Source: a virus
Virus record (IMG/VR): IMGVR_UViG_3300032397_000006
Coordinates: 40,086 to 104,085 of that record
DNA: 64,000 bases
Strand: one strand, 5' to 3'
The translations under genes and the position numbers were made by a program. The notes under the pieces are model-generated. The model searched no databases, was not told the origin of the DNA, and worked only from the letters and a program-made list of their open reading frames with translations. The first letter of the stretch is position 1. Every line of letters starts with the position of its first letter. This document shows positions 41,134 through 49,400 of this stretch, in pieces.

Positions 41134-43317
41134 TCACTCACCCAATTGCAAGCCTCCATCAGGCGTGATTTTCAATTCGCGCAAATGCTCCCAATCTACG
41201 GTCGCGAGTTTGCAAGCTACGCGGATCGGAACACCGCGATCCGAAAACATAGGCCAATCCTCCATCGTCCGCTTAATGTCGACCGCGAGGCTTGCCCAGC
41301 CGGCTGTGGCACGCAGATCGAACACAAGCTCGTCGTGAATAGACTGCACCATTTTCGACTCCGGCGACCGCGCACGCAGCAACGCATCGCAGCGCAGCAT
41401 GCACTCTTTCAGCAGATCAGCGGCTGTGCCTGAGATAATCGACGACATCATCCTGCGCTCGGCTCGCTCACGCTTCCACTGTTCAAATGCTCCGATTTCT
41501 GGCAAACGGCGCGGACGTCCGAACGGATTCACGAACATATTGCCGTGTGCACGCATGTCACGCGCGAATTCCAAACGAAAGCGTGGGACGCCTGCGTAGA
41601 CAATGAAGTAGCGGCGCAAGATCTGCCGTGCAAGCACGCGCGTGCCCTCAGGATCAGCGTAATAACCGCTAATTCTTTTCGCGAGCCCCACCTCAGTCAT
41701 GCCGTAGTTGTTTCCGAAATTGACCTGTTTCGCGATCTCCCGATCATCGTTCGTCACCTCGGCCGCGGTAATCGCGTGCACGTCGAGATCATTCGCGTAG
41801 CACTCGAGTAGCCGCGGATCGCGTGAAAACCAAGCGAGCACCCTCAGTTCGATCTGCGAGAAATCGAATAGCAGCCGCACAAATCCCTTCGGCACCGTAA
41901 AATAGCGACGAACCGAGATCGTGTCCGCGGGACCGATCAAAAGCTTTTCAGCCTCGTCGAGGTCCTTCGCCTGCTTACCTAGCTTTTCGGCGACACAAGC
42001 TGCGCAAGAACAACGGCGCAAGTGCACCGGCTTTTTCGCGCAGTTCTGAATGTTCGGATCACCTGAGGAAAGGCGGCCTGTTACAGGTACGCCTCCCTCG
42101 TCGCGGCGCTCGACCTGATTATAACTAGGGTGGATGCGCTCGGTCGTTTCAGACCAGTGACGCAAGAACGCATCGGTGTACGTCGACACGAGCTTTTCGA
42201 CACGGGCCGCTCGATCGACTGCCTTAATCAGTGGTGCAAATTCCGGGTACCTGTGCGCGAGCAATTGCCGGGCTTCCCGATCTGTACTGTCTGCGCCTGT
42301 TTTGGTTTGCTTTGGCGGCTCAAGCCCGAAGCGCTGGTAAAATAGCTCTTTTAGGAACTCAGGCGACAGCTCGATCGTCTCGATCGGAGCCTGCGGCGGG
42401 ACCGTTTCATCGAGCATGATATTAGCGAGACGTGTGGACTCGCCTACCCAATACGCTAAATCCTCGACACACGCGGCGTGCGCTCGCAAGATCTCCTGTC
42501 GGTCTGCGGGTAATCCCGTCCACTCCATTTCATGCAGTATGTGCATGACGCCGTGCTCGCGTTCGACGACGGCGGGATATTCATACTCGACCTTTGCGTA
42601 TTTGTCTGTGTACAGGTGCAGCGTGTAAAACACGTCCTTTGCGCCGTAGAAACCGCACAATGTAATGGGGGTGCGCGCGTAACCAAAACGCTCGAGATAG
42701 GTAGGCTCGTCGGGCTTATTTTTCGAGCGCTTCTTGTAGGAGAACTTCAAAATGCGCGCGTCTTTTTTCATCCACGCGTCGAGCTGCTTTTCCTCAGCCT
42801 CAGCATCTACGCAGCTGTATTTCGAAGCTAGTCGTTTCAGTCCGAAGCCTGTCTCATTCTCATTGTCGGCCGTCGCGAGAATCACAGTGTCTCGGATTTT
42901 CCGGCGTATGAAAATCCCGTCTGCCCGCGCCATAGCGAGATCGAATTTCGCATGATGCAGCACTGCCCTGTCCGTAGGCGAAATGCCGTCAAGCACTTCC
43001 TGCACCACAGGCACGACCACTTCGATCGGCAATTGCGGCAAACTCTCGTCATTCGTGTGCCGCACTGGAATGTAATAAGCGGTGATCACGTCCGGAGCGG
43101 TTAGCGCGGCCAAGCAATAGCCTATCGCTCGAGCTCCCAACGAGACCTTAAGCCCGCTTGTCTCCGTATCGAACGCAACCAGCGGCGCGTGCTTCAAGCG
43201 ACGAACGCCCTCGAGCTGCTCTGCCGTCGTGACGATCGTATACGAGAAAGTCAACAGCTTGCCGGTAACGGTCGGAATTACACAAGCGCCCTCAGTCGGT
43301 AGTTTCGCTGCCTCCAC
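41134..43317 (-). CDS. polA: Family A DNA polymerase with 3'-5' exonuclease
   Basis: 727 residues from GTG at 43317. The exonuclease domain starts with VAFDTETSG near residue 50 and continues LHHAKFDLAMA. Polymerase motif A is FDFSQIELRVLAWFSRDP near 482-499, motif B REIAKQVNFGNNYGM near 524-538 and motif C SIHDELVFD near 656-664. All catalytic residues are present. There is no 5'-3' exonuclease domain. An insertion of Cys-rich sequence (LRRCSCAACVAEK) precedes motif A. It is the replicative polymerase of the phage, working with the DnaB-like helicase and primase 1-4 kb upstream. The start overlaps the preceding gene by 26 bp. Confidence 0.97.
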   Translation of the reverse strand: MEAAKLPTEGACVIPTVTGKLLTFSYTIVTTAEQLEGVRRLKHAPLVAFDTETSGLKVSLGARAIGYCLAALTAPDVITAYYIPVRHTNDESLPQLPIEVVVPVVQEVLDGISPTDRAVLHHAKFDLAMARADGIFIRRKIRDTVILATADNENETGFGLKRLASKYSCVDAEAEEKQLDAWMKKDARILKFSYKKRSKNKPDEPTYLERFGYARTPITLCGFYGAKDVFYTLHLYTDKYAKVEYEYPAVVEREHGVMHILHEMEWTGLPADRQEILRAHAACVEDLAYWVGESTRLANIMLDETVPPQAPIETIELSPEFLKELFYQRFGLEPPKQTKTGADSTDREARQLLAHRYPEFAPLIKAVDRAARVEKLVSTYTDAFLRHWSETTERIHPSYNQVERRDEGGVPVTGRLSSGDPNIQNCAKKPVHLRRCSCAACVAEKLGKQAKDLDEAEKLLIGPADTISVRRYFTVPKGFVRLLFDFSQIELRVLAWFSRDPRLLECYANDLDVHAITAAEVTNDDREIAKQVNFGNNYGMTEVGLAKRISGYYADPEGTRVLARQILRRYFIVYAGVPRFRLEFARDMRAHGNMFVNPFGRPRRLPEIGAFEQWKRERAERRMMSSIISGTAADLLKECMLRCDALLRARSPESKMVQSIHDELVFDLRATAGWASLAVDIKRTMEDWPMFSDRGVPIRVACKLATVDWEHLRELKITPDGGLQLGE

Positions 43318-43987
43318 GTAAGATCACCTCTCCTAGTTCGTTTCGTACCTCCGTTCGCTTGTGCGAAAGGTGGAAAAACTCATTACCAGACACGCTGCGT
43401 TTTTCTAGCGCAATCGCTGCAGTGCTCAGCGAGGGATATTTCGTACCTTCAACCTCGAAACCGTCCTCGCGTAGTACCACAATACTTTCGCTGCCATTCA
43501 ATTTGCGGCGCACAAGCTGCATTCCGATACGCAGCGGAATCGACTGGCCTATGCGGACGCCGCGATCTTTATAGCCGTGGGGGCCCTGCAGCTGGGCGAG
43601 CATATACTCAGGCGCGATCGTGCCAGCCTGCGCTTTCCACTCGCGGCGCACTCGCTTTTTCGCCTTCGGCTCAATAGGCGTCGTGTGCCGCAACGCGAGC
43701 GGGATCGGAGCATCGCCCAGAGCATGCCTGCGCAGCATTCGATTAATCCCCGTGCTGTAATTGATCAGGCCTCGCGAAAGCGCGAGCACTTCCTGATCGA
43801 CCTCTAGCCCGTGAGAAGGGCCTAGGCCCTTTTCGATCGAAGCGGGTAAACACGAGAACTTATCGCGGCAATTAGGACACGCGGTGCTCCGTGCAGAATA
43901 GCCCTCAGGCGCTTCGCCTAACGCGTGGCATTCTGGAAGCCATTGCGGATCTACCGCAGGCACTCCTGGTAATAATCCCATCGTCAC
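43292..43987 (-). CDS. Protein with CPNC...C motif and DUF2924-like C-terminus
   Basis: 231 residues. Near residue 37 STACPNCRDKFSCLP forms a small metal motif that also occurs at the end of the 46418-47047 protein. The C-terminal 90 residues (IPLRIGMQLVRRKLNGSESI, REDGFEVEGTKYPSLSTAAI, GNEFFHL) follow the DUF2924 pattern, a domain of unknown role common in phages and mobile elements. Its leader has GTGATAACC...AAGGGGTGACG, a partial likeness of the palindromic modules. Position between primase and polymerase suggests a replication accessory role. Confidence 0.65.
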   Translation of the reverse strand: MTMGLLPGVPAVDPQWLPECHALGEAPEGYSARSTACPNCRDKFSCLPASIEKGLGPSHGLEVDQEVLALSRGLINYSTGINRMLRRHALGDAPIPLALRHTTPIEPKAKKRVRREWKAQAGTIAPEYMLAQLQGPHGYKDRGVRIGQSIPLRIGMQLVRRKLNGSESIVVLREDGFEVEGTKYPSLSTAAIALEKRSVSGNEFFHLSHKRTEVRNELGEVILRGGSETTD

Positions 43988-44048
43988 CCCTTGATCGAAC
44001 GGTTATCACTCCGAGCTATAGGGCAACGCGCGCGATTGCGCAAGAGAT

Positions 44049-45080
44049 CTACAGACCGACTCCAAGCAAGCGCGCGCGAGCAGCGTCGTAGCGTACAGCG
44101 CGCTCGATCACGTAGTTGTTCTGTTCGAACGTCAAAGCGCCTGGATCGTAGCCTTCCGGAGGCGTCGCGATGAATGTTGGCGCATACGTGCTCAGCTCCC
44201 CCGCAAGCTTCATTGCTGCTTTTGCTTCGGCTTCGCCGCGATCTAGATAGACCGTATAGCGAGCTGCGCGCATGCGTCTCAGCAAATTGATCTTGCCGTC
44301 GCTCGCCGATTTGCCGAGCAGCGCTACCGCGTGCGGCCCCACCTGCATAGCGTCGAACGGGCCCTCATTAATCACGACGTGTTGCGACTGGCAGGCGCGA
44401 TCGTAATTAAACAGCACGTCGGCAGCCGTCGCATTCTCGCCGACACTGACCGGATTCAGCGTCTTTCGAAAGTGATTTTCCTTAATCCATTCTTTCCGCT
44501 GCGCCGGATACAGCTGGGCAGGCGGATCCCATGTCGCGCGCGCCTGCCAATACACGAGGCGCCCGTCCTGATAACACGGAAAAACGAGGTACTTTTCCAG
44601 CCTCCCGAACCGCCCGATTCCCACGCGATACGAGAGCGCAGTAGCGGCAGACACGCCGCGCTTGGCAAGGTACCGCCACGCGAAGCGGTGCGCGTCCACG
44701 TCCGCGAGCACGTCTACGCCAGTAGGCCAGGGCATCGCAGGCAGATCGCCGATCGAGCGCACCGGACGTGCGACGACAAGCGGCGTGAGCTCTAGCGACG
44801 CGTCCCCGCCCACGTAGAGTTTCTCGACGTAGCGCATCGCCTCGAGCAGATCGAGTTTCTCTAGCGCCTGCACGAGATCGAGCGTCGATCCAGTGCGACG
44901 GCAGCCCCAACAGATCCAGAGCTGTTTCGTCGGATGATTCCAGCGCAAACGATCCGACGAGCAGTAAGGACACGGCAGTAGGTACTCACTCGACGACGGC
45001 GACGGACTCTCTTTATAGCCGCCGTGCCGCGCAACAAAAGCCCGCGCGTCAAAGGCGCGCAGTGCTCGATCGATATTCAC
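44049..45080 (-). CDS. DNA primase (CHC2 zinc finger plus TOPRIM)
   Basis: 343 residues from GTG at 45080 (GTGA overlap with the helicase gene). The zinc finger is CPYC at 37-40 and CWGC at 57-60. The TOPRIM region has VVINEGPFDAM near 230-240 and TVYLDRGEAEAKAA near 273-286, the Glu and Asp pair for metal binding. Length is close to T4 gp61. It makes RNA primers at the fork and acts with the DnaB-like helicase encoded just before it. Confidence 0.93.
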   Translation of the reverse strand: MNIDRALRAFDARAFVARHGGYKESPSPSSSEYLLPCPYCSSDRLRWNHPTKQLWICWGCRRTGSTLDLVQALEKLDLLEAMRYVEKLYVGGDASLELTPLVVARPVRSIGDLPAMPWPTGVDVLADVDAHRFAWRYLAKRGVSAATALSYRVGIGRFGRLEKYLVFPCYQDGRLVYWQARATWDPPAQLYPAQRKEWIKENHFRKTLNPVSVGENATAADVLFNYDRACQSQHVVINEGPFDAMQVGPHAVALLGKSASDGKINLLRRMRAARYTVYLDRGEAEAKAAMKLAGELSTYAPTFIATPPEGYDPGALTFEQNNYVIERAVRYDAARARLLGVGL

Positions 45081-46408
45081 GACTCCGCCCGCGGCGCCAT
45101 TTCTTCGGCCCAGTCCAGCATGCGCATGGTTGATAGATCATTGCGACACCCGTAAAGTTTATTGACGGCTGCGTCGCGGTGATTTTCCCAAAATACCCGC
45201 ATTTCCCCTCGTTCCCATTCTGAATCTGTTGCGTTGATCGATCCGTAAGAATCCACGATCCGAACTTTCGCAAATGCGTCTGCGACGCTTGCTGATGTCA
45301 GCACGTGCTCTTTCAGATTATCACCAGGCCGCCCGCGCTGTGCTTGCCAGGCTGTCCATCCTTGAATTTCCTCCTCGTTCACGAAGCGCTTCAAATCTCG
45401 GCTCGCTTCGACTTGGTGCTGTGTCTCCCCCTCGACACGGGTATCTCTACTTCGCAGCAAATCGACATAATCCACGATCAACCTACGAGGCTTGAATCCG
45501 CGGGCCTTCAATTCGCGATATTCAGCGAGCACGTGATCCATCGTCACGCGCCAGTCATTCAAGGTCCGGATCACGAGCAGCGATCGCAGTCTCATGAATT
45601 CGGCCACCATGTCATTGTACGTGTCTGGCCTTATTTCCCCTAACTTGACCAAGTTGTATTGCTCGCGTGAAAACCACGAATCATATTTCGCCGCGATCTG
45701 CTTACCGTGTCCCTCGAGCTGTATGTGCAGCGTAGGCTGTCGCTCAAGTCGGCACGAGCGCCCGCCCTGATTCACGAGAAACGTCGTCTTTCCGCGCTTC
45801 GCGTACGCCAGCACAGCCCAGAGCTCGCCCTCTTGCACGCCGCCATTTGTCGCGCGGTCAAGCTGCTCTATTCCCGTCGACCACGGCATTCTCGTTAGAT
45901 CGTTGCGCTCCTGAAAACGAGCAAGCTGCCGCTCGGCTAGCTCCTCGAAATACCATTGTCGCTTAGGCCGCTCGAATGTGATGTCGCGGATCTTATCAAG
46001 AGCCGTCGACATCACGTCGTAACTCTGCATGTACTGCCCTCGCGTAAAGAGCTCAGCACTCGAGCGGTGCGCCTGCGCAAACAGATTCACGCGCGCGAAT
46101 TCCGTTAGCCGTTCTTTCACGTAGTCGGCCTCAGGAACACCGCCCGGGTACAGGAGCCATTCGACCTCGACCTCGTAAAGCACCCGCTTTTCCGCGGCCA
46201 AGCGACGTAGCTCCTCACGCAGTACCATGCCTGGAGGCGCGGCGAGGTGCGCCTTCCAATAGCCAGCGAAGCACTTAAAACTCCAACCTAGCGCCTCGAC
46301 TGAGAAGAAACTCTCATCTATGTAGCGCAAAGTCTGTTGCGCGAAGATCTCATCGGACAGCATGAGTCGCAGCACTGAGCGCTGAAATCCTACTCCAAAG
46401 TCGTGCAC
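45077..46408 (-). CDS. DnaB-like replicative helicase
   Basis: 443 residues. The N-terminal helical part (FAQQTLRYIDESFFSVEALG) is shorter than bacterial DnaB. WSTGIEQLDRATNGGVQEGE leads to Walker A LAYAKRGKTTF near 200-210. Walker B RRLIVDYVDLLR lies near 303-313, and the C-terminus has the VFWENHRDA strand. This is the RecA-fold RecA/DnaB (SF4) ATPase with the gp41-like size. It unwinds DNA 5' to 3' as a hexamer and recruits primase. The DnaB WAQ/loader region is not visible, so loading may be by a phage factor. Confidence 0.92.
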   Translation of the reverse strand: MHDFGVGFQRSVLRLMLSDEIFAQQTLRYIDESFFSVEALGWSFKCFAGYWKAHLAAPPGMVLREELRRLAAEKRVLYEVEVEWLLYPGGVPEADYVKERLTEFARVNLFAQAHRSSAELFTRGQYMQSYDVMSTALDKIRDITFERPKRQWYFEELAERQLARFQERNDLTRMPWSTGIEQLDRATNGGVQEGELWAVLAYAKRGKTTFLVNQGGRSCRLERQPTLHIQLEGHGKQIAAKYDSWFSREQYNLVKLGEIRPDTYNDMVAEFMRLRSLLVIRTLNDWRVTMDHVLAEYRELKARGFKPRRLIVDYVDLLRSRDTRVEGETQHQVEASRDLKRFVNEEEIQGWTAWQAQRGRPGDNLKEHVLTSASVADAFAKVRIVDSYGSINATDSEWERGEMRVFWENHRDAAVNKLYGCRNDLSTMRMLDWAEEMAPRAES

Positions 46409-46417
46409 GGACAGACC

Positions 46418-47047
46418 TTACTTTTTGACCACGGCCAGCACCTCAGCGGGCAGCCTCGAAAAAAGCCCAACACGCAGCGCGCCTACGTCGAATCCATGCC
46501 GACGATTTGTGCCGAGCAGGCACCCGTATTTATTGGGGCAGGCGGGACATAAGCGCGAGCGCGGATCATATCCTCCGGTGGTCGGATCGAGCATGCACAA
46601 CGAATAGCGGTGAGAACCTGCGTAATCTGCGCGGGCGGCTTCCTGTGCTTTCGTTGGCTTTGCGCGAAGCCTCGTAACATCGCGCTCTAGCTTAGATCGT
46701 ACGACACGGACCTGTTTACGAAACGTCTCCTGCTCGAGAGCACGACCCTCGTATTTCTCGCGCCAAGCAGGTAACAACTTTTTCGCGCGCATTCCCGCGA
46801 GTCCTGGTGCGGCGCCTGAGCGAGCGTGCGCAAATATCTCGAAAACATAGCGCATAAACAAACGAGGATCTACGTGCTCCGCCTCCGCCCACGCTAAATA
46901 GCGAGCGCCGTATTCTAATGCCCGTTTTTTTGCACGTGCAGGCCGTGCTATTCGAGCGTACTCAAGCCTGAAATCGTAATAATCCGTGACAATAGCCCAC
47001 GCCGCGGGCTCTACCACTTGCGCTGTGTCCCCCATCATCTCCCCCAC
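46418..47047 (-). CDS. Protein with C-terminal CPAC...C motif
   Basis: 209 residues from GTG at 47047, or from ATG at 47038 or 47035. The body is Arg/Ala-rich and helical (IVTDYYDFRLEYARIARPAR). Near the C-terminus LCPACPNKYGCLLGTNRRHG repeats the CPxCxxKxxCL...HG motif of the 43292-43987 protein. It sits between the SF2 helicase and the DnaB-like helicase. No family recognised. The shared Cys motif hints that both replication-cluster proteins bind the same kind of partner or metal. Confidence 0.6.
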   Translation of the reverse strand: MGEMMGDTAQVVEPAAWAIVTDYYDFRLEYARIARPARAKKRALEYGARYLAWAEAEHVDPRLFMRYVFEIFAHARSGAAPGLAGMRAKKLLPAWREKYEGRALEQETFRKQVRVVRSKLERDVTRLRAKPTKAQEAARADYAGSHRYSLCMLDPTTGGYDPRSRLCPACPNKYGCLLGTNRRHGFDVGALRVGLFSRLPAEVLAVVKK

Positions 47048-47050
47048 TAA

Positions 47051-48436
47051 TCACGTTGCGTAAACATACCTCGCACCCAATTGCTCTCTTGCAAAGCGCA
47101 GACGATCCTCACTCTGCCCACGCAGCATTTCCGCATGGGAATCCCAGAGATCGTAAATCCGCCCAATAGGCTTACCACTGTGCCCCGTCAGTGGTCGAAA
47201 ATAAGACTGCATCATCTGCACGCCACCGTTGCCGCCCGCGGCATAGACAAGCGCACTCGCCCTTGGAAGGTCCACACCTTCGCCTATTACTGTCGTGCCG
47301 ATCAAGACAGAGTAACGTCCGGCTAGAAAATCACGGATCGCGTTCGCTGTCTGAGGGCCCTCACCGCCCTTCACGACGATTGAATCCGCGATCTCACGCC
47401 CTAGTAGATCCGCGTGCGCGCGACGCCTCGTTAGCACGATCGTAGGCTCGCCATGGTCACGCAGCGCGCTCGCGATATTCACGACGGCCGCATTGCGTGG
47501 CTCGTACTCAGCAATACCCGCTTTATAAATCGCTGGGAAGTTGTTGCCGGATGGCAGCTTGATCTTACCTTTGCTGTGCCTCATCCAGATCACACGAGGC
47601 ACGGCAAGAAAACCCCCGCTAATCAATTCGACGAGCGGAATATCCGCGATCACCTCGCCGAGCACGGCGTGCATAGCAAGCGCGTCCTCGCCCGATCGGT
47701 AATGCGTGCCTGTATAGCCGTAGCGATGGTAAATATGCTCAGCTCTCTGATTTATCGAGTGCCAAGTATCGGCCGCGGAATGGTGCACCTCGTCGAAAAT
47801 CAGCACCTGCCTCGTGTGCCACCACTCGAGCGGCAGCGCGAGCGCGCTCGGGATCGTCGCGACGACGATCGGGCGCGACGGATCACGCTCACTATCTGCA
47901 GCGTCCCCGTCGAGCCGCGACACTAGATCGGCGCCCCAGATCTCAGCGAAGCGTCGATAGGTCTGCGCCACGATAGCGACCGTGGGGGCAAGCACGATTG
48001 CGGGTAGTGCAAGCACGTCGAGCAAGCGCGCTTGCAGTAGCGTTTTGCCGGCGCGCGGTGGGGCCACGATCACACCCGATCCGTGCTCGACCGCGGCAGC
48101 GTGCGCGCGCTCCTGGTACGGCCTCCAGGCGACGCCGGAGAGCGAGTGCCACGGATAGCCCTGCGGCGGGCGAGCTCGTGTGTCCCGCAGGTCGCACGCG
48201 AGCCCGTAGTGACGCGCAATCGCCTGCGCGCGAGCCGCCAGACCAGCCGGCAAGCGGTCAGCCCAGACCATGGAGCCCCACCATTGATCCGCATGCAAAA
48301 ACGTCCGCGAAAACCGCACGCCCTGCGCGACAGTCGGGTTGATCGGCACAGCCAAGTGCCGAGCCAGGCACTGCAGAAGCCATTCCGGCGCGTCGCGGAC
48401 ATGAGCCCACGCGTTCCCCCTATCGATCGACACCAT
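47051..48436 (-). CDS. SF2 DNA helicase (UvsW-like)
   Basis: About 461 residues from the ATG at 48436. The frame is open to 48529, but that stretch contains a strong hairpin and looks non-coding. Motif I is VIVAPPRAGKT near 124-132, motif II VLIFDEVHH near 211-219, then GYTGTHYRSG, TIVLTRRRAHADLL, SVLIGTTVIGEGVDLP and MQSYFRPLTGHSGK as motifs III-VI. The layout matches T4 UvsW-type helicases that remodel branched DNA and resolve R-loops, allowing the switch to recombination-dependent replication. It is the first gene of the replication operon. Confidence 0.9.
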   Translation of the reverse strand: MVSIDRGNAWAHVRDAPEWLLQCLARHLAVPINPTVAQGVRFSRTFLHADQWWGSMVWADRLPAGLAARAQAIARHYGLACDLRDTRARPPQGYPWHSLSGVAWRPYQERAHAAAVEHGSGVIVAPPRAGKTLLQARLLDVLALPAIVLAPTVAIVAQTYRRFAEIWGADLVSRLDGDAADSERDPSRPIVVATIPSALALPLEWWHTRQVLIFDEVHHSAADTWHSINQRAEHIYHRYGYTGTHYRSGEDALAMHAVLGEVIADIPLVELISGGFLAVPRVIWMRHSKGKIKLPSGNNFPAIYKAGIAEYEPRNAAVVNIASALRDHGEPTIVLTRRRAHADLLGREIADSIVVKGGEGPQTANAIRDFLAGRYSVLIGTTVIGEGVDLPRASALVYAAGGNGGVQMMQSYFRPLTGHSGKPIGRIYDLWDSHAEMLRGQSEDRLRFAREQLGARYVYAT

Positions 48437-48440
48437 CCCA

Positions 48441-48482
48441 ATTAAGGGAAACCCCGATCCAGCGAACAGCACTGGATCGGGG
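48441..48482 (-). terminator. Leader hairpin/attenuator before the replication operon
   Basis: A perfect 11-bp inverted repeat, CCCCGATCCAG at 48452-48462 and CTGGATCGGGG at 48472-48482, with a 9-nt loop. On the minus strand it is followed by TTTCCCTTAATT. It lies 16 bases before the helicase ATG at 48436. An intrinsic terminator here would block the whole operon, so regulated antitermination or translational control is likely. Confidence 0.6.
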
Positions 48483-49017
48483 CAGGGGGGTGCGCGACTC
48501 CGCAGGGAAGCAAGTGTCGAACGAGGCAAACGTGCACTTATCGCAGACTGGAGTCAAGCGACTTTGTTTGCACTCGCGAAATCGCGAGGGTAGGCTCCGG
48601 CCGCCTGAATCGGTGATCTCCGAGGACACCGAGGACCACTGGGCACGATCTGGATACTGATCCTATGAATTCCACGAAAATGGAACTAGGCACGCGGGCG
48701 AGGGGTGGCTCCCCCCCGTGGATCACTACGTCGTGCACAGCCGTTACTCGTGCGCCAACGAGAGCTATCGCAGCCCCTAGCAAGGCCTCCTAAATTGTGA
48801 CCCGACACAAGTACCACCGTACCGCACCACGTGAAACGCTGACATTGGCGCAATTACGCGCCCAGCGGGGACGTGAGAGTGCGTGCGAATGGCGGGGTTA
48901 CAGGAGTGCACCGATTTCGGCGGTGCACGTCGCGCGTTCGCGCGTCGAAAAATGCGAGCTCTTTAAGCACACCACAAACCCGCTAGCGCATTTCTCTTTT
49001 CTGCTTTCTCCTGATCC

Positions 49018-49048
49018 GGAAACCGAAGGTTTCTCCGTGGTTTTTTTT
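49018..49048 (+). terminator. Possible plus-strand terminator
   Basis: GGAAACC (49018-49024), GAA loop, GGTTTC, then TCCGTGG and T8 (49041-49048). The stem is short with a gap before the T-run. No plus-strand gene upstream is evident, so its use is doubtful. Confidence 0.35.
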
Positions 49049-49077
49049 GAGCGCGAGCGCAAGCGAGCTCTCTGCTC

Positions 49078-49118
49078 AAAAAAAACTTCTTTAAGCGGGG
49101 ATTTATTCCCGCTTAAAG
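49078..49118 (-). terminator. Strong leftward rho-independent terminator
   Basis: CTTTAAGCGGG (49089-49099) and CCCGCTTAAAG (49108-49118) form a perfect 11-bp stem with an 8-nt loop. Read leftward it is followed by AAG and T8 (49078-49085). It should end transcripts from the 49401-49844 gene and everything upstream on the minus strand. Confidence 0.8.
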
Positions 49119-49145
49119 ACTGAGCCAGATCGAGTCTGATCAAGA

Positions 49146-49222
49146 TCCTAAGGTCCTTAGTTCCGGTTTCCCTAGAAGCTCACGAAGTGAACTTCAAACG
49201 AGTCCCGAACTGAACCTTAGGA
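49146..49222. other. Candidate structured RNA or DNA element (~77 nt)
   Basis: Outer stem TCCTAAGGT/ACCTTAGGA (9 bp, 49146-49154 and 49214-49222). Inner stem AGTTC/GAACT (49159-49163, 49207-49211). Apical hairpin GAAG-C-TCAC-GAA-GTGA-A-CTTC (49175-49195). An A8 tract follows. There is no tRNA signature, and the strand is undecided. Confidence 0.5.
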
Positions 49223-49262
49223 AAAAAAAGCAAAACGAGAAATGCACTAGCCGGGTGCCCGC

Positions 49263-49303
49263 GCTTTTCGCTATTGAACTTGGTTCAATAAGGAACGAAA
49301 AGC
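49263..49303. other. Two-tier perfect stem-loop
   Basis: Outer GCTTTTCG/CGAAAAGC (49263-49270, 49296-49303) and inner TATTGAAC/GTTCAATA (49272-49279, 49283-49290) with a TTG loop: 16 paired bases in 41 nt. This may be a transcript hairpin, a cruciform or a protein-binding site. Confidence 0.6.
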
Positions 49304-49400
49304 CCAACGATATCAGCAGCTTAGGCTACTGAACGCAGTTCCCACGAACCTTACTCTGTTTGACCAGACTTATTACAGCCTCGCCCGGTGAGTTACCGTG

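Larger units (their letters stand above)
48483..49400. other. Gene-free, hairpin-dense island
   Basis: No convincing gene in about 900 bp between the replication operon and the 49401-49844 gene. Open frames here cross obvious hairpins. Besides separately listed elements it has dyads at 48573-48588 (CTCGCG/CGCGAG), 48662-48690 (TTCCA/TGGAA with CCTA/TAGG), 48906-48928 (GTGCACCG/CGGTGCAC) and 49331-49341 (GAAC/GTTC). It also has T8 and A8 runs and is more AT-rich after 49000. It may hold an origin, regulatory RNAs and terminators. Confidence 0.7.

Noticed and set aside
48538-49143. Open frames of 81-108 codons in the hairpin island
   Set aside because: They cross strong inverted repeats and T8/A8 runs and show no domain or ribosome site.
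49081-49341. tRNA-like stem-loops, including a GGTTCAATA stretch resembling a T-loop
   Set aside because: No acceptor stem, D-loop or anticodon arm with correct spacing could be assembled.
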